64,000 bases of DNA. Source: Putridiphycobacter sp965230485. GTDB lineage: Bacteria > Bacteroidota > Bacteroidia > Flavobacteriales_D > Crocinitomicaceae. Location of the stretch: positions 744,001-808,000 of the forward strand of contig CBDDLA010000001.1 in assembly GCA_965230485.1 (NCBI GenBank), read 5' to 3'. The stretch's first letter is position 1. Each line of letters starts with the position of its first letter. The position numbers and the translations under genes were made by a program. The notes beneath the pieces are model-generated. The model made no database searches and was not told the origin of the DNA. It saw only the letters and a list, made by a program, of their open reading frames with translations. Shown one piece after another: positions 16,823 through 27,018 of the stretch.

Positions 16823-17791
16823 TTAGGCCTTTTTCAAGTAGAATACTTGTGATGGGTAATCATAAGTGAACCCAACAGCAAACGATAATCTATGATAAAG
16901 GCTATCATCTTTCTTTTCATACCACATATCAACATCTTCCATATCATTTTCTAGGTCAGTTGCATACCTGATATTATCATGAACTGTCATGAATAATGAA
17001 CCATTACCACCAGGAGTTCCAACAATTTCAATGTCTGTTCCAATCCAATTGAAGTTACCTGTATTTTCGCCTGTGTTTGTAAAAATTCCTGTTCCAGCAA
17101 TTCCATAAACATCAATTAAAGCATTCGCCAATTTTTCTTTATCGGTATTACTCATCCATATTTTTACATTTTCAGCCTCTCTGATGGCTTCACTTCTTTC
17201 CGCTACAAAGTTTCTTACGATTGTAACGATTTCAGCAGAAGTACCAGTTAAACCACCAAATGTTGAATAATATCCTAAATCAGATGTTTCACCATCAGCA
17301 ATTTTATATATACCATCAGTTAACGACATGTTTCCAACGCCACTAGCAGAATCACCCTGCCATAAAAGCTTTTCTAATTCAGATGAGTTTTTATTTAATT
17401 TAGTTTGAATGAATAATTGACTAAATGGTAAATCTTCATTAGAATTTGCACCTGCTCTCATAATCATTGGAAGAACAGAATCTAACTCCTTTACACAGAT
17501 GTCGCCAAAATCAGTAATTCTTGCAACTGATACAGTTCTTGGTGAAAGTGTAGTATCACCGCTAACTGTAGATACACAGTTACCAGCTTGCCATACTAGC
17601 CCCGTATCTAATTGGTTTAACGTTGCAGTTGTTCCAGCCTTATGACCTGTTGAAGGTACAATACCAGCAATAGTTGGTGACCCTGCAAAGATATCTGCAA
17701 CAATTTCACCTTTATTTTCGATATATGCTGTGTAATCAGATACATCTAAACCGAAATTTTCATTTCTTAATTCTTGTTTTGTAAATTTCAT
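16823..17791 (-). CDS. Major capsid protein (HK97-type)
   Basis: 322 residues. The pattern fits an HK97-fold major capsid protein: N-terminal arm, then SVARITDFGDICVKELDSVLPMIM, a long spine-like helix (EIVTIVRNFVAERSEAIREAENVKIWMSN), and a C-terminal strand stretch (DDSLYHRLSFAVGFTYDYPSQVFYLKKA). It follows the scaffold-like gene and is itself followed by a terminator, suiting high expression. Assignment rests on position, length and pattern. Confidence 0.75.
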   Translation of the reverse strand: MKFTKQELRNENFGLDVSDYTAYIENKGEIVADIFAGSPTIAGIVPSTGHKAGTTATLNQLDTGLVWQAGNCVSTVSGDTTLSPRTVSVARITDFGDICVKELDSVLPMIMRAGANSNEDLPFSQLFIQTKLNKNSSELEKLLWQGDSASGVGNMSLTDGIYKIADGETSDLGYYSTFGGLTGTSAEIVTIVRNFVAERSEAIREAENVKIWMSNTDKEKLANALIDVYGIAGTGIFTNTGENTGNFNWIGTDIEIVGTPGGNGSLFMTVHDNIRYATDLENDMEDVDMWYEKKDDSLYHRLSFAVGFTYDYPSQVFYLKKA

Positions 17792-17803
17792 TTTTAAAAT
17801 TTT

Positions 17804-18349
17804 TTATTTCTTTTTATTGGCCAACATTGCATGCAATGGGCTTTTGTATTTATTGTTTGTTGAAAGTTTAACTTCTGTTTGAGTTGGTATTGCAGATGGC
17901 TCATCTGACAATTTTTGAAGCTTGATTTTCATCTCTTCATTATCTTTTTTGATAGCTTTAAATTCGCTTAAAAGTGTTTTGATTTTCTCAATCAATTCTG
18001 ATGTTTCACCATCCTCATTTTCGTTTGATTCTTCAATAACTTCCGTTTCGGATTCCATTTCTTCAGTTGGTTCTTGCTCAACTTCCACCATAATATCTTT
18101 GATAATCCCAGCTTCAATGACCAATTTTCGTCCATCTTCGAGTGTAATTGTTGAATCCTCAATATCAATCAAACCATCTTCTGTCACTTCCTGAGCTACT
18201 GAATTAACTTCTATTGAATCAACTCTTATTATTCTTCCATCTTCAGCTTTCACATCTTCAAATACTTCTTTAACAGTATCTTCTATTCCAGTTTCACTTG
18301 CAAATGCAAATGCTTCAATTAATTTTTTGAGAATTTTTTTGTTATCCAT
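17804..18349 (-). CDS. Scaffold-like acidic coiled-coil protein
   Basis: 181 residues, strongly acidic in the middle (EVEQEPTEEMESETEVIEESNENEDGE), followed by a coiled coil (LIEKIKTLLSEFKAIKKDNEEMKIKLQKL) and a basic tail (LHAMLANKKK). This layout and its position between prohead protease and capsid are typical of scaffolding proteins that guide capsid assembly and are cleaved by the prohead protease. Preceded by a CTATTTAT motif copy. Confidence 0.65.
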   Translation of the reverse strand: MDNKKILKKLIEAFAFASETGIEDTVKEVFEDVKAEDGRIIRVDSIEVNSVAQEVTEDGLIDIEDSTITLEDGRKLVIEAGIIKDIMVEVEQEPTEEMESETEVIEESNENEDGETSELIEKIKTLLSEFKAIKKDNEEMKIKLQKLSDEPSAIPTQTEVKLSTNNKYKSPLHAMLANKKK

Positions 18350-18357
18350 TATTGGTG

Positions 18358-18371
18358 TTTAGAATAAATAG
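18358..18371 (-). promoter_or_regulatory. CTATTTAT motif copy 2
   Basis: Minus strand CTATTTATTCTAAA, 8 nt before ATG 18349. Confidence 0.5.
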
Positions 18372-18399
18372 TGATTGTTTTTTTTTGTGTAATCAACAA

Positions 18400-19047
18400 T
18401 TAAATCACATTCATTTTTTCAAGATATTTTTGCACTGCTTTTGCCCTTTGGTTATTGTCTGTAATCGAATCAAAAATCACATCAATGGCATTGAAAATTT
18501 CACTTAGTTGCGGATTATGCTTGATAAATGCCTCTTCCAACATTGCATTGATTTCAACGGAAAACCCATTAAAATTTTCATCATTTAATAATTGATTGTA
18601 TTGTTCTGAATCCTTCACCCAATAGGTTTGAATATATGAACCGTCTGGTACATCTTTAAATATTGGGCATTCTACCCTTCCCTTTTCTACAAAGAATGAT
18701 TCAACTAGATATATTCCCTCTATTTTTTCATCAGGATTATGATTGTAGTTGACCTTGTGAGCATGACCATCCATTACCATCTTATTCACAATCATTTTAA
18801 TGTCAGGTGCTTCAAAAATTACATAATACTTTTCACCGCTTTCAGTTAATCTTGGTATTGGAGTATTAGCTAAAATACTGACAGACATAAATTTCTGTTC
18901 TGAAATTGATTTAAATTGTAGTTGCTTGTTTTGCTTTGAAAATGCGATTGCATTTACTTCAACCGCTGGTTCATCTACAAAAGAATTGGTGTACATGCCA
19001 GATTCATTATCATAATCAATAACCACTTTATAAATTGGTGCATCCAT
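18400..19047 (-). CDS. XkdF-like prohead protease
   Basis: 215 residues. The protein begins with the family pattern IYKVVIDYDNESGMYTNSFVDEPAVEVNAI, then MSVSILANTPIPRL, a His-containing stretch (DGHAHKVNYNHNP) and NGFSVEINAML, where the Ser lies in the family's serine-protease signature. XkdF-type (S78-like) proteases mature the prohead by removing scaffold and capsid tails. Upstream of scaffold and capsid, as expected. Preceded 6 nt upstream by motif copy 3. Confidence 0.78.
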   Translation of the reverse strand: MDAPIYKVVIDYDNESGMYTNSFVDEPAVEVNAIAFSKQNKQLQFKSISEQKFMSVSILANTPIPRLTESGEKYYVIFEAPDIKMIVNKMVMDGHAHKVNYNHNPDEKIEGIYLVESFFVEKGRVECPIFKDVPDGSYIQTYWVKDSEQYNQLLNDENFNGFSVEINAMLEEAFIKHNPQLSEIFNAIDVIFDSITDNNQRAKAVQKYLEKMNVI

Positions 19048-19053
19048 ATCAAT

Positions 19054-19068
19054 TTTATCAATAAATAG
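19054..19068 (-). promoter_or_regulatory. CTATTTAT motif copy 3
   Basis: Minus strand CTATTTATTGATAAA, 6 nt before ATG 19047. Confidence 0.5.
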
Positions 19069-19095
19069 CTTGGTTGCACCAATTGTGTAATTCGA

Positions 19096-21333
19096 TTAAA
19101 AAACACTTCCATCCTCAATTCGTTTAACCCTTCTTTGTGATTCGCTTATTTCTGATTCAACCACATAAGCTTTCAATACCTGTTGCTGATTATTGGATTG
19201 AAATACTTGATTATTACCATTATTTGCTAGTGCTAATGATGATACATTTGGAGCAAATGAACGACCACCGCCCAATTCATTAATCAATGATAATAAGGGT
19301 GCAAACATGGCGGTGCTTGTGCTGTTGATGACAGATTCACCCCTAGATAGATGGGCTGGAATGGTGTCAACATTTGATGCAGCTCCAGGAATGATACCAC
19401 CCCTGTTTAATTTGAGCCTTTGAGATGCAATTACCCCCAATTGTGTTGCTGTTAACACCCCTGCTATGGTTGCCCCGATTGGTCCAGTTCTTGCGAAAGC
19501 AGATATAACAGCTTGCGCCCCTGCAATCGTTGCATTAACAAGGGCTGTTGCTTTACTTTGCCTAAAGTTTTTTATCTCGGCTTCCTTCTCTCTAGCTTCT
19601 CTATCTTTTTCAAGTAAGATTAACTTAGCATCATATTGACGTTGGCTAATTTCTCTGTTGGCTAGTGATACTTTTAAATCCTCACTTTGTGCATCATATA
19701 TTTGTTCGCTTGCTTGTAAGCTATTTTGAATTTGACGTTGATTAATAGCATCTAATACTTGTGTTGTTGTTTGTAGCCCAACCGCAATTGTGTCACCAAT
19801 ATTTAATGAACCACTTTCAAGCTTTGCAAAAAATCCATTTTCTTCATCAAACAGGTAAAATGATAATTGGTTAAATGCTTCATTTATATCTGAAAAATTC
19901 CCTAATAGAGATGCTGAAATAGCATTTCCAAAAGCAATTGATGCGTTTTCAAATGATTGAGCTAATGCTTCATTGTTTTCAATTTGCATTGCTTGTTTTT
20001 CCAGAATCAAATCCATTTCATCATTGTACACATCTGTATACTTTTTCATTGATTCAATTAGCTTTTCATCTTCTTCTAGCTTTTGATTAGCAACACTAGT
20101 TCTAGCATCCCTAATAGCTTCTAAATTGATTTCTTCTATCTCTCTTTCTTCATCGCTATTGCTTGTTCTAGTTGTGTTTTCGGCAATGGTTACTTTGATG
20201 TCCTGTTCTACATTTCCAATTTCATTTATGATATCTTTTAATTGATTTAAACTATCTCTAAATGTGGTTTGTGTGGCTTTGATTTGCTCGAATGTCAATA
20301 TGGTAATGGCAGTTCTAGCTTTAAATTCTGCTTGAATTAATTCAATCTTTTGAGCAACTATTTTACGTTCTGTTTTAAGTGATTCTAGTAATTGTTTTTG
20401 CTTATCTAATTCGAGTTCAGATGTATCTTTTCCCTTTGCTTTCCTAAGTTCAATTTCACGTTCTAACAGTAATTGTGTTTTTGCACTCGTTTTTTGTTGA
20501 ACTTTCAGCGTATCATCCAATTCACTTTGCTTCCTTTTGTTTGCTTTTATTTCAGATTCTATGGCTTTTCTTCTGGCTTCGGCATTACCTTCAGCACTCT
20601 TGGTCATTTCTTCCTCACCGTCAGTAAACAACCCAAAAAAGAACGTTAATGGTGCTACCAAAGCTTTGAATACTTCGACAATCGCTTTACCAAAAGATGT
20701 AACAGCCGTTTTAACCGCATCAAAATTGGAAACCAATAACCCAATCCCAACCACCAATGCACCAATTCCAGTTGATGCTAAAGCAATTCTAAAAAGTTTT
20801 AAAGCACCTGTACTTGCACCTACAATAGTTGAATACAAAGCTTGTGAAGCTGATAAAGCATTTGAGGCAATAGTTTGTAACAAGGTTGAATTACGAGCGA
20901 ATTTTAATCCTTCTGTATATGCTTCGAGTGAACCAGTAACCAATCTTTGAACTCCCTCTATTTGTGCTATTTTATTGACTAACTGGTCAATGTTTTCACC
21001 TTCTAAACCTAACAATGCAATACCAGAGCCTAAATCAGCTACACCACCAATTGCCCCTTTAAGTGTACTTGTTAATTGCTCCGTATCCAAAGCTTCTAAG
21101 GCTAATTCTTGATTCTTGATTTCTTTGTTGACCTTTACGAGTTCGCTTCTTAGTTTTTTATATTCTTTCGTGCCAACGTTTACTTTTTTTAATTCAGTAT
21201 TAATAGCTTCACTCGCTTGTTCCATTTGGTCAAGGGTTTTGAGCGTTGTTTTAGCCTCTTTGTTGATGTCACCAATACTTTTGACACCATCCTTTGAATC
21301 AATTTTAAGATTTAATACTACATTTTTTGCCAT
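19096..21333 (-). CDS. Tail tape measure protein
   Basis: 745 residues. Long coiled coils (about 1-80 and 270-350), a hydrophobic membrane-like block (about 150-245, including LASTGIGALVVGIGLLVSNFDAVKT), a second coiled coil (about 540-590) and an Ala-rich C-terminal hydrophobic stretch with GIIPGAASNVDTIPAHLSRGESVI, the hallmark late segment of tape measure proteins in phages of this kind. It sets tail length and helps DNA pass the host membrane. Preceded by a perfect palindromic copy of the CTATTTAT motif. Confidence 0.88.
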   Translation of the reverse strand: MAKNVVLNLKIDSKDGVKSIGDINKEAKTTLKTLDQMEQASEAINTELKKVNVGTKEYKKLRSELVKVNKEIKNQELALEALDTEQLTSTLKGAIGGVADLGSGIALLGLEGENIDQLVNKIAQIEGVQRLVTGSLEAYTEGLKFARNSTLLQTIASNALSASQALYSTIVGASTGALKLFRIALASTGIGALVVGIGLLVSNFDAVKTAVTSFGKAIVEVFKALVAPLTFFFGLFTDGEEEMTKSAEGNAEARRKAIESEIKANKRKQSELDDTLKVQQKTSAKTQLLLEREIELRKAKGKDTSELELDKQKQLLESLKTERKIVAQKIELIQAEFKARTAITILTFEQIKATQTTFRDSLNQLKDIINEIGNVEQDIKVTIAENTTRTSNSDEEREIEEINLEAIRDARTSVANQKLEEDEKLIESMKKYTDVYNDEMDLILEKQAMQIENNEALAQSFENASIAFGNAISASLLGNFSDINEAFNQLSFYLFDEENGFFAKLESGSLNIGDTIAVGLQTTTQVLDAINQRQIQNSLQASEQIYDAQSEDLKVSLANREISQRQYDAKLILLEKDREAREKEAEIKNFRQSKATALVNATIAGAQAVISAFARTGPIGATIAGVLTATQLGVIASQRLKLNRGGIIPGAASNVDTIPAHLSRGESVINSTSTAMFAPLLSLINELGGGRSFAPNVSSLALANNGNNQVFQSNNQQQVLKAYVVESEISESQRRVKRIEDGSVF

Positions 21334-21334
21334 T

Positions 21335-21353
21335 GCTATTTATTATAAATAGC
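21335..21353 (-). promoter_or_regulatory. CTATTTAT motif copy 4, perfect palindrome
   Basis: GCTATTTATTATAAATAGC is a perfect inverted repeat (8-bp arms, 3-nt centre), 1 nt before ATG 21333 of the tape measure gene. Confidence 0.6.
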
Positions 21354-21378
21354 TGAAATAGTGAATGTGTATTTGTGT

Positions 21379-24300
21379 TTATATACTCGTGTAAGTGACT
21401 GTGATGAATCCTCTATTTTCAGATGCATCATCCCAATGTGTGCCAACAAATAGACCCCCTGACCTCCTCCAAAGAGAAATATTAGTACTATCTATGTAAT
21501 CAACTGCACCATTTGCATTAGAACTAACAGCTGTATTTAATGGATATTTTGCCGTATGAGCGTCATTATGAACAATTACATCTATCCCTGTGATATTTTC
21601 CCAATTGCTACCTAAACCATGGGCAACAGTTAAAAACTCAGTTGAATTCATATTCCACGCACCAATTTCAATTACTTCATGTTTGATGGTTGGCGGTGTT
21701 GTAAATCCTGTAATAGTTATTGTTCCTAAATTGGAGTCATTTAATTCCAATATGCCGATTTCTTTATTGTAAGTTGCTCCAGTAATGTATGTATCTGTAC
21801 CCCCACTTATTGATAACCCAGTAACTCCTGATTGAGATATGATAATATCGCCTAAATACAGTGAATTGCTTTCAGTGGCTTGTATACCGCTACCGACGAC
21901 AATTGAATTGATAACATTTTTATCAATTGAATTATTATCGCCCAATATAAAATTTAATCCTGCATTTTCAGGTATATAATTATTTGTTCCATATACCTTA
22001 ATGTTGGGTGTGTTAATTGAATTCCCATCAAAGAATAATTCACTTAATTCATTATCTATTGTTGGTATACCATTACTACTTCCAAAATCAACATTTAACC
22101 CCTCATTATCTCGATTGTAATCTACGAAAGTACCAGCATTCACGTAACATACATTCTCACTCCAGAAGCCACCAATTCTATTACAACAATCTTGAGTAAA
22201 TTCTTGCCCACTTGGACTACCATAATAAGGGCGTTGCACATCAATATAGGCTACTGCATCACTCGGACATGGAAGAGAAGATATTGGAGAAACACCTCCA
22301 GAACTATCAAGGTATCGTATTTCAGTTGAAGCCAAATTAGAAACATTTATTTCATGCAATTTGTATAAAGTTACTTTTGTCAAAATTTCACCATCTATTG
22401 GGCTATAATCCTTTATACTATTTACACGCCAATATGAACTATCCAAGAAAATAGAATCTCTAAAATCAAACTCTTTAATATCCTTTGGTGTTAAATGAAA
22501 ATATGCCTCCATTAATCGGCCATTCTTATCAGTAATGTTTAAAAATTTGGATTTATGAAACATTTGAAATAAGCTATTTATTGGAACCGTTGAAGTATTC
22601 CAATAAATAATGTCCGTTCGACCAAAACCTAAATCAAAATTGGCGTTTTGAGGTGAATCAAACATTCCACAATAAGGGTATGAGGTTAATAATGTCCCGC
22701 TATCATTTATATTATCCTTTATATACCAATCCTCACATTCAACAAGTCCGCCATAAAATATGATTCTGTTATTTACGTTCTTAGCTTTGAAAAAATTAAC
22801 TTCGTCCGATTCTACAAAAAATGGCGCTACTCTATCCCTTATAAACCTACCAGCTACTGGAGTAGGTGAAATGGATAATTGATTTGTGTTTATTTTATTA
22901 CTGAAATCGTTTTGAACAGTTAAACTTAAATCTCCATAGTTTTTAGTTGTTTCCTCTGCATAAAGCGAATTGAAAAAATCATCATCATTTGAATACTTAA
23001 AGTCAAATTGTCGGGAATCCAATTCTGACATTGGTGTGTATTTTATTTGCGAATCATTGTCTAATTTATTGTTCCAATCAAGCACTTTATTTTTGCTATT
23101 AAAAAACTGTTCATCTGGTTCAACAATTAAATCATTTTCCTTGTTAGGATTGGCCATAATTACCAAATCAAACATCTTCACTAAATCACTAAAAAAATCT
23201 TTTAGCTTCCATTTATCAGATAATACACTTTTGAAATCAATTACATCATTTCCTTGCGTTAAATTACTTGATGGGTCTACCTCATATTTCGTGTAGTTAC
23301 CATCAAAAGATTGTTTTAACTTTAATTGCATTTCATGCTGATTATCACTCAATCCAACCCAATTAACGTCATTGGAATATTCGAACACGTAATTCAATAC
23401 AATCTTATCACCAGTTTGCATAAAAACATTATTGGCACTTGGATTAAGAGGAATTAATGAATCAAGATAATATCCAACCTGTCCGCCAGAACAGTCATGA
23501 ACCGTATCACTAAGTGTAAAACTTCTATAAGAGTTACCGTTAGCATCAACAGAACTATCTAGTAAATTACTTGAACCATTTGAATTTTGTTTTAATAGAA
23601 ACCATTTATATCTAAAGTTTCCACTACTATATTGTACATCATTTTTACCTCCAGTATGTGTTACCGCTGGCACTAATTGACCACTAATGTTTATATTGTA
23701 ATATCCATTATCTCCAGCTGTAAAAATGTCGCTTGAAAATTGATTATTGGTATCAGAAAAAGTATAATTGCTTCCTCCGTCTGTCACTGTTCCACTTTCT
23801 CTCGTTAATCCACCTAGTGAATAACTTGCTGTTAGGTTATTATACTCTGCGCTTCCTCTTGAAGTGACTGGCGTGAGGTCAATGTATTCATTATTTACTC
23901 CTATTTTAACACTTCTAGCATCAAATTCTTCAGCACTTAATTCTATGCCATGCTTAGTATATGGAATAATCAATTTTCTGAAGTATTCACTATCAAAAAA
24001 ATCACTCGTAACGGTATAACCAGCATACTGAAATAGTTTATTTACAATTGTTCTAACATATGGTGCAGGATATAAGTTATAGACATATACATTATTCCAG
24101 ATTCCACTAATCCCATCACCCTGGACAATGTATGGATACACATAACCTTCTCCTCCCGTTCCCACACTAACGGTTGAATTATTAACTTCAATTTGATATT
24201 CCCAGCTATTTTGAATGTTGGCTTTATTCCTGATATGATTGTATTCTGACATATCCAAATCACTTAAAACAGCATTTCCTAAATTGGTGTAAAAATCCTT

Positions 24301-24636
24301 AAAATTCCCTGCAACTACTACTTCATAACTAATTGATTGATTATTATTCAATACAGAAATTAATTGTAAATGACCGTTAAATATCTCATTGATTCCAACA
24401 CTAATTGTGGCTGGTATTTTTATTGTTGGATTAAACGTTAGACTATCAATATTGACGTCATAGTAATGACTAAAAAAACGGTTATTCACATCATCACCAA
24501 CCAGCGTTATTGTTTTGCTAAAATCAGTATTTCTTTTGCTTATATCAAGAATATCATTGATAGAATAATTAAGCGAAATCACATTGTCATTCGTACTTAA
24601 TTCAACCCCATTAGCTTTCAGTATATATCCATTCAT
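21379..24636 (-). CDS. Large tail/baseplate protein with receptor-binding C-terminus
   Basis: 1085 residues. The N-terminal half looks like a tail-tip/baseplate hub (KLKDFFSDLVKMFDLVIMANPNKENDLIVEP resembles distal-tail proteins). Residues about 860-950 contain the repeating NFILGDNNSIDKNVINSIVVG type seen in trimeric adhesin and tail-spike stalks. The end (AHGLGSNWENITGIDVIVHND...) resembles C-terminal receptor-binding domains. It lies immediately upstream of the tape measure gene, an inverted order relative to most tail operons. Confidence 0.65.
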   Translation of the reverse strand: MNGYILKANGVELSTNDNVISLNYSINDILDISKRNTDFSKTITLVGDDVNNRFFSHYYDVNIDSLTFNPTIKIPATISVGINEIFNGHLQLISVLNNNQSISYEVVVAGNFKDFYTNLGNAVLSDLDMSEYNHIRNKANIQNSWEYQIEVNNSTVSVGTGGEGYVYPYIVQGDGISGIWNNVYVYNLYPAPYVRTIVNKLFQYAGYTVTSDFFDSEYFRKLIIPYTKHGIELSAEEFDARSVKIGVNNEYIDLTPVTSRGSAEYNNLTASYSLGGLTRESGTVTDGGSNYTFSDTNNQFSSDIFTAGDNGYYNINISGQLVPAVTHTGGKNDVQYSSGNFRYKWFLLKQNSNGSSNLLDSSVDANGNSYRSFTLSDTVHDCSGGQVGYYLDSLIPLNPSANNVFMQTGDKIVLNYVFEYSNDVNWVGLSDNQHEMQLKLKQSFDGNYTKYEVDPSSNLTQGNDVIDFKSVLSDKWKLKDFFSDLVKMFDLVIMANPNKENDLIVEPDEQFFNSKNKVLDWNNKLDNDSQIKYTPMSELDSRQFDFKYSNDDDFFNSLYAEETTKNYGDLSLTVQNDFSNKINTNQLSISPTPVAGRFIRDRVAPFFVESDEVNFFKAKNVNNRIIFYGGLVECEDWYIKDNINDSGTLLTSYPYCGMFDSPQNANFDLGFGRTDIIYWNTSTVPINSLFQMFHKSKFLNITDKNGRLMEAYFHLTPKDIKEFDFRDSIFLDSSYWRVNSIKDYSPIDGEILTKVTLYKLHEINVSNLASTEIRYLDSSGGVSPISSLPCPSDAVAYIDVQRPYYGSPSGQEFTQDCCNRIGGFWSENVCYVNAGTFVDYNRDNEGLNVDFGSSNGIPTIDNELSELFFDGNSINTPNIKVYGTNNYIPENAGLNFILGDNNSIDKNVINSIVVGSGIQATESNSLYLGDIIISQSGVTGLSISGGTDTYITGATYNKEIGILELNDSNLGTITITGFTTPPTIKHEVIEIGAWNMNSTEFLTVAHGLGSNWENITGIDVIVHNDAHTAKYPLNTAVSSNANGAVDYIDSTNISLWRRSGGLFVGTHWDDASENRGFITVTYTSI

Positions 24637-26556
24637 TTAATATCTATTTTCGTTTCTTGCTAAAGCAATTGTTAGAGTGTAATTGGTCAAGTAGTCTTGA
24701 TTATCCTTGTGTTTCTTGAAATTTGTATCAAGAATTTGACATCCTATTAATTTGTCATCTGGCAATTGAACATAAACGCTTGTTGAAGTCATTAAATCCT
24801 TTATTAAATCATTCTCGTATTCCTCAATCCAACCAGTATTAAGAGTGTATTTATCACGACTTCTTGTGAAATAAGTTTTTTCACCTCTACCAAATGAATC
24901 ATAGTCAAATGTGCTGTTATTCCACTTGCCTTCAGATTGATAAAAGTTCTTTCTTTCTATCTCTGTATTTTCATTGCTTACGTATTTAAAAGGGTAACTA
25001 ATCCAACTCCCCCTGGCATCCTTCCACGTTAAATGGAACAACTCATATCTGGAACAATCGGTGTTGATTTCAAATTTGATAGAATGGCTTAATGGTGTAC
25101 CTTCTGCATCAGTTAATTCAATTTCATAATTAGTAGTTGAATCAACGATTGATTGGTTAATGGAGCCACCAAATGTATTTGATGAATTCAATAATTGATT
25201 TAATCCAACTGGAAAATAGAAATCTTTTAACGCACCATTTGCAGATGTTAAGAATACAGTTGACAATAGGTCATCATTAGCATCTTTTAGCGAGTATTTT
25301 CCAAGTACTAAATTATTAGGTTGTGAATGTGCTAATAACCAGCTTTTGGTTGATTTTTCAATTCTATACAAGTTATTCCCATCTGCCAAAATGGTTGAAA
25401 TGTTTTTCAATCCTGCTGAAGCGTCTAGCACATAATCATCAAAACCATCGATTGAATAATCCGACTTATTTTGCTTTGCATTATATGCTGTATTACCAGT
25501 TATTGTATACTGATTGTGGAATTCTGAAACCCTCCCATCTGCAAACGTTATTCTACCTGTTAGTGTCTGTGAATCACCTGCCCATGGAATATTGCTTTTA
25601 ATCACAACGCCCAATCCAACTTGATAATAGATATCCTCGATTCTAGCAACAGAATTATATTCTGGACGTGGGACACCAAAAGCAACTCCACCTCCTGTTG
25701 TCCCGCTTATATATGGTTTATATAAAGTAATGGATTGCGAGGGATTGGATGAACCTATTTCCTTAATAGTAGCCACTCCATTAAATGACTGCTCTTGTTG
25801 ACCTGTAATAGTTACTTGTTGACCAACTCGGAAAGAATGTGCATCTGCTGAAAAGAATGATAAAAAGCCTCCATTGTTATAAGGGTTATCAAATTCCCAT
25901 TCAAAAAGGTTTTGTTCAATCAATATTTCATCTCCTACTTGAAATGGAATATTATCTATGTCTGGTTCACTCATTGTAGCATTTCTGAATCCAGCTAACC
26001 CAGTAAATACAGTATTTGTAAAGTTGAATACATATTTGGATTCATAACCACAATCAAGGTCATATTCAAATTTTGTACTTGATGCTTCAAAGATGTCATT
26101 AACATCTTGTAAATCCTCTGTCAGAAAATCTTTAATCGGATTGGATATATCTAATTTGGCTCTTCCGTCTAAATCTTTATTCACTTTATAACCTAGCACA
26201 TGACTAACTATTGTATTACCTGTTATTTCAGCGCTTTGTTCAAGATTAATAATCAAGCTACTAGTGCTCGGAATTGATTTAATGATATAATTACCAGAAT
26301 AGGTATTATTGCTTGTATCGTTGAAAAACACAACATCTCCAACCGAAAAATTATGCATGTCACTGCAATCAAGCTTTGTCGTAATTCGACCATTTACAGA
26401 AACGGAGCTACTGCCAGTTACCGTAAACTTATCATATAGTATATTGACAGTGTATTTAAATGATTGAGCGTTTGATGATTCATCAGAATATAATTGCAAT
26501 GGCATAGCAGAATAGCCAGCAGAATAAGTATTTGGTTGTGTGTAGACTGTATACAT
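24637..26556 (-). CDS. Tail protein, baseplate-like
   Basis: 639 residues with beta-rich repeats (HNFSVGDVVFFND, HSFRVGQQVTITGQQ), a central ITYDCGYESKYVFNF-like segment and a C-terminus (YVQLPDDKLIGCQILDTNFKKHKDNQDYLTNYTLTIALARNENRY) typical of Bacteroidetes siphophage tail proteins. Its start overlaps the stop of the gp10-like gene by one base (TAATG) and it abuts the next gene, so all three are translationally linked. Confidence 0.6.
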   Translation of the reverse strand: MYTVYTQPNTYSAGYSAMPLQLYSDESSNAQSFKYTVNILYDKFTVTGSSSVSVNGRITTKLDCSDMHNFSVGDVVFFNDTSNNTYSGNYIIKSIPSTSSLIINLEQSAEITGNTIVSHVLGYKVNKDLDGRAKLDISNPIKDFLTEDLQDVNDIFEASSTKFEYDLDCGYESKYVFNFTNTVFTGLAGFRNATMSEPDIDNIPFQVGDEILIEQNLFEWEFDNPYNNGGFLSFFSADAHSFRVGQQVTITGQQEQSFNGVATIKEIGSSNPSQSITLYKPYISGTTGGGVAFGVPRPEYNSVARIEDIYYQVGLGVVIKSNIPWAGDSQTLTGRITFADGRVSEFHNQYTITGNTAYNAKQNKSDYSIDGFDDYVLDASAGLKNISTILADGNNLYRIEKSTKSWLLAHSQPNNLVLGKYSLKDANDDLLSTVFLTSANGALKDFYFPVGLNQLLNSSNTFGGSINQSIVDSTTNYEIELTDAEGTPLSHSIKFEINTDCSRYELFHLTWKDARGSWISYPFKYVSNENTEIERKNFYQSEGKWNNSTFDYDSFGRGEKTYFTRSRDKYTLNTGWIEEYENDLIKDLMTSTSVYVQLPDDKLIGCQILDTNFKKHKDNQDYLTNYTLTIALARNENRY

Positions 26557-27005
26557 TATAAGTTCTTTTTTTCTTTAAATATTTCTGATATTATTTGTTC
26601 AATATTGTTACTCATGGCATTTTCAATCTCGTTGGTGTACTTATTATTATTTAGTAGCTCTATTTCTGCTTTAGTATGAATATTGGTTGGTTCAATTCCA
26701 AATTTGAATATGTTTCTAGCTATAGGAAATATTGCATTTTGAGAGATACCATTTATTGATACCCATTTACCTAACTCTGATATGTTAGGGTAAGTTCCTG
26801 GCTTTCTTCCTTCATCAACATATTGGAAATAGTCGTTGGCCTCTAATTGATAGTTAATCGCTTCTGCTGTTTCCTGAAGTCGGTAATCCAATGACTGGAT
26901 TAATTTACCACTGCTTTTTTTGCCAGCTTTTTGCAATAGCTTAGCTAATAGTTTTACATAACTTTTGCCAAATGTTCTAATGTTTTTTTCGTCCAGAAAC
27001 TTCAT
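26556..27005 (-). CDS. Neck/tail-completion protein, HK97 gp10-like
   Basis: 149 residues, mostly helical, with a family-like YFQYVDEGRKPGTYPNISELGKWVSING segment followed by AIFPIARNIFKFGIEPTNIH. Such proteins of about 150 residues attach the tail to the neck. Its position just before the large tail genes supports this, but identification is by pattern only. Confidence 0.6.
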   Translation of the reverse strand: MKFLDEKNIRTFGKSYVKLLAKLLQKAGKKSSGKLIQSLDYRLQETAEAINYQLEANDYFQYVDEGRKPGTYPNISELGKWVSINGISQNAIFPIARNIFKFGIEPTNIHTKAEIELLNNNKYTNEIENAMSNNIEQIISEIFKEKKNL

Positions 27006-27018
27006 AATTTATAAAATT

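Noticed and set aside
20090..20107. Third copy of the CACTAG palindrome in the tape measure gene
   Set aside because: CACTAGTTCTAGC lacks the last palindromic bases and is inside a coding region; probably chance.
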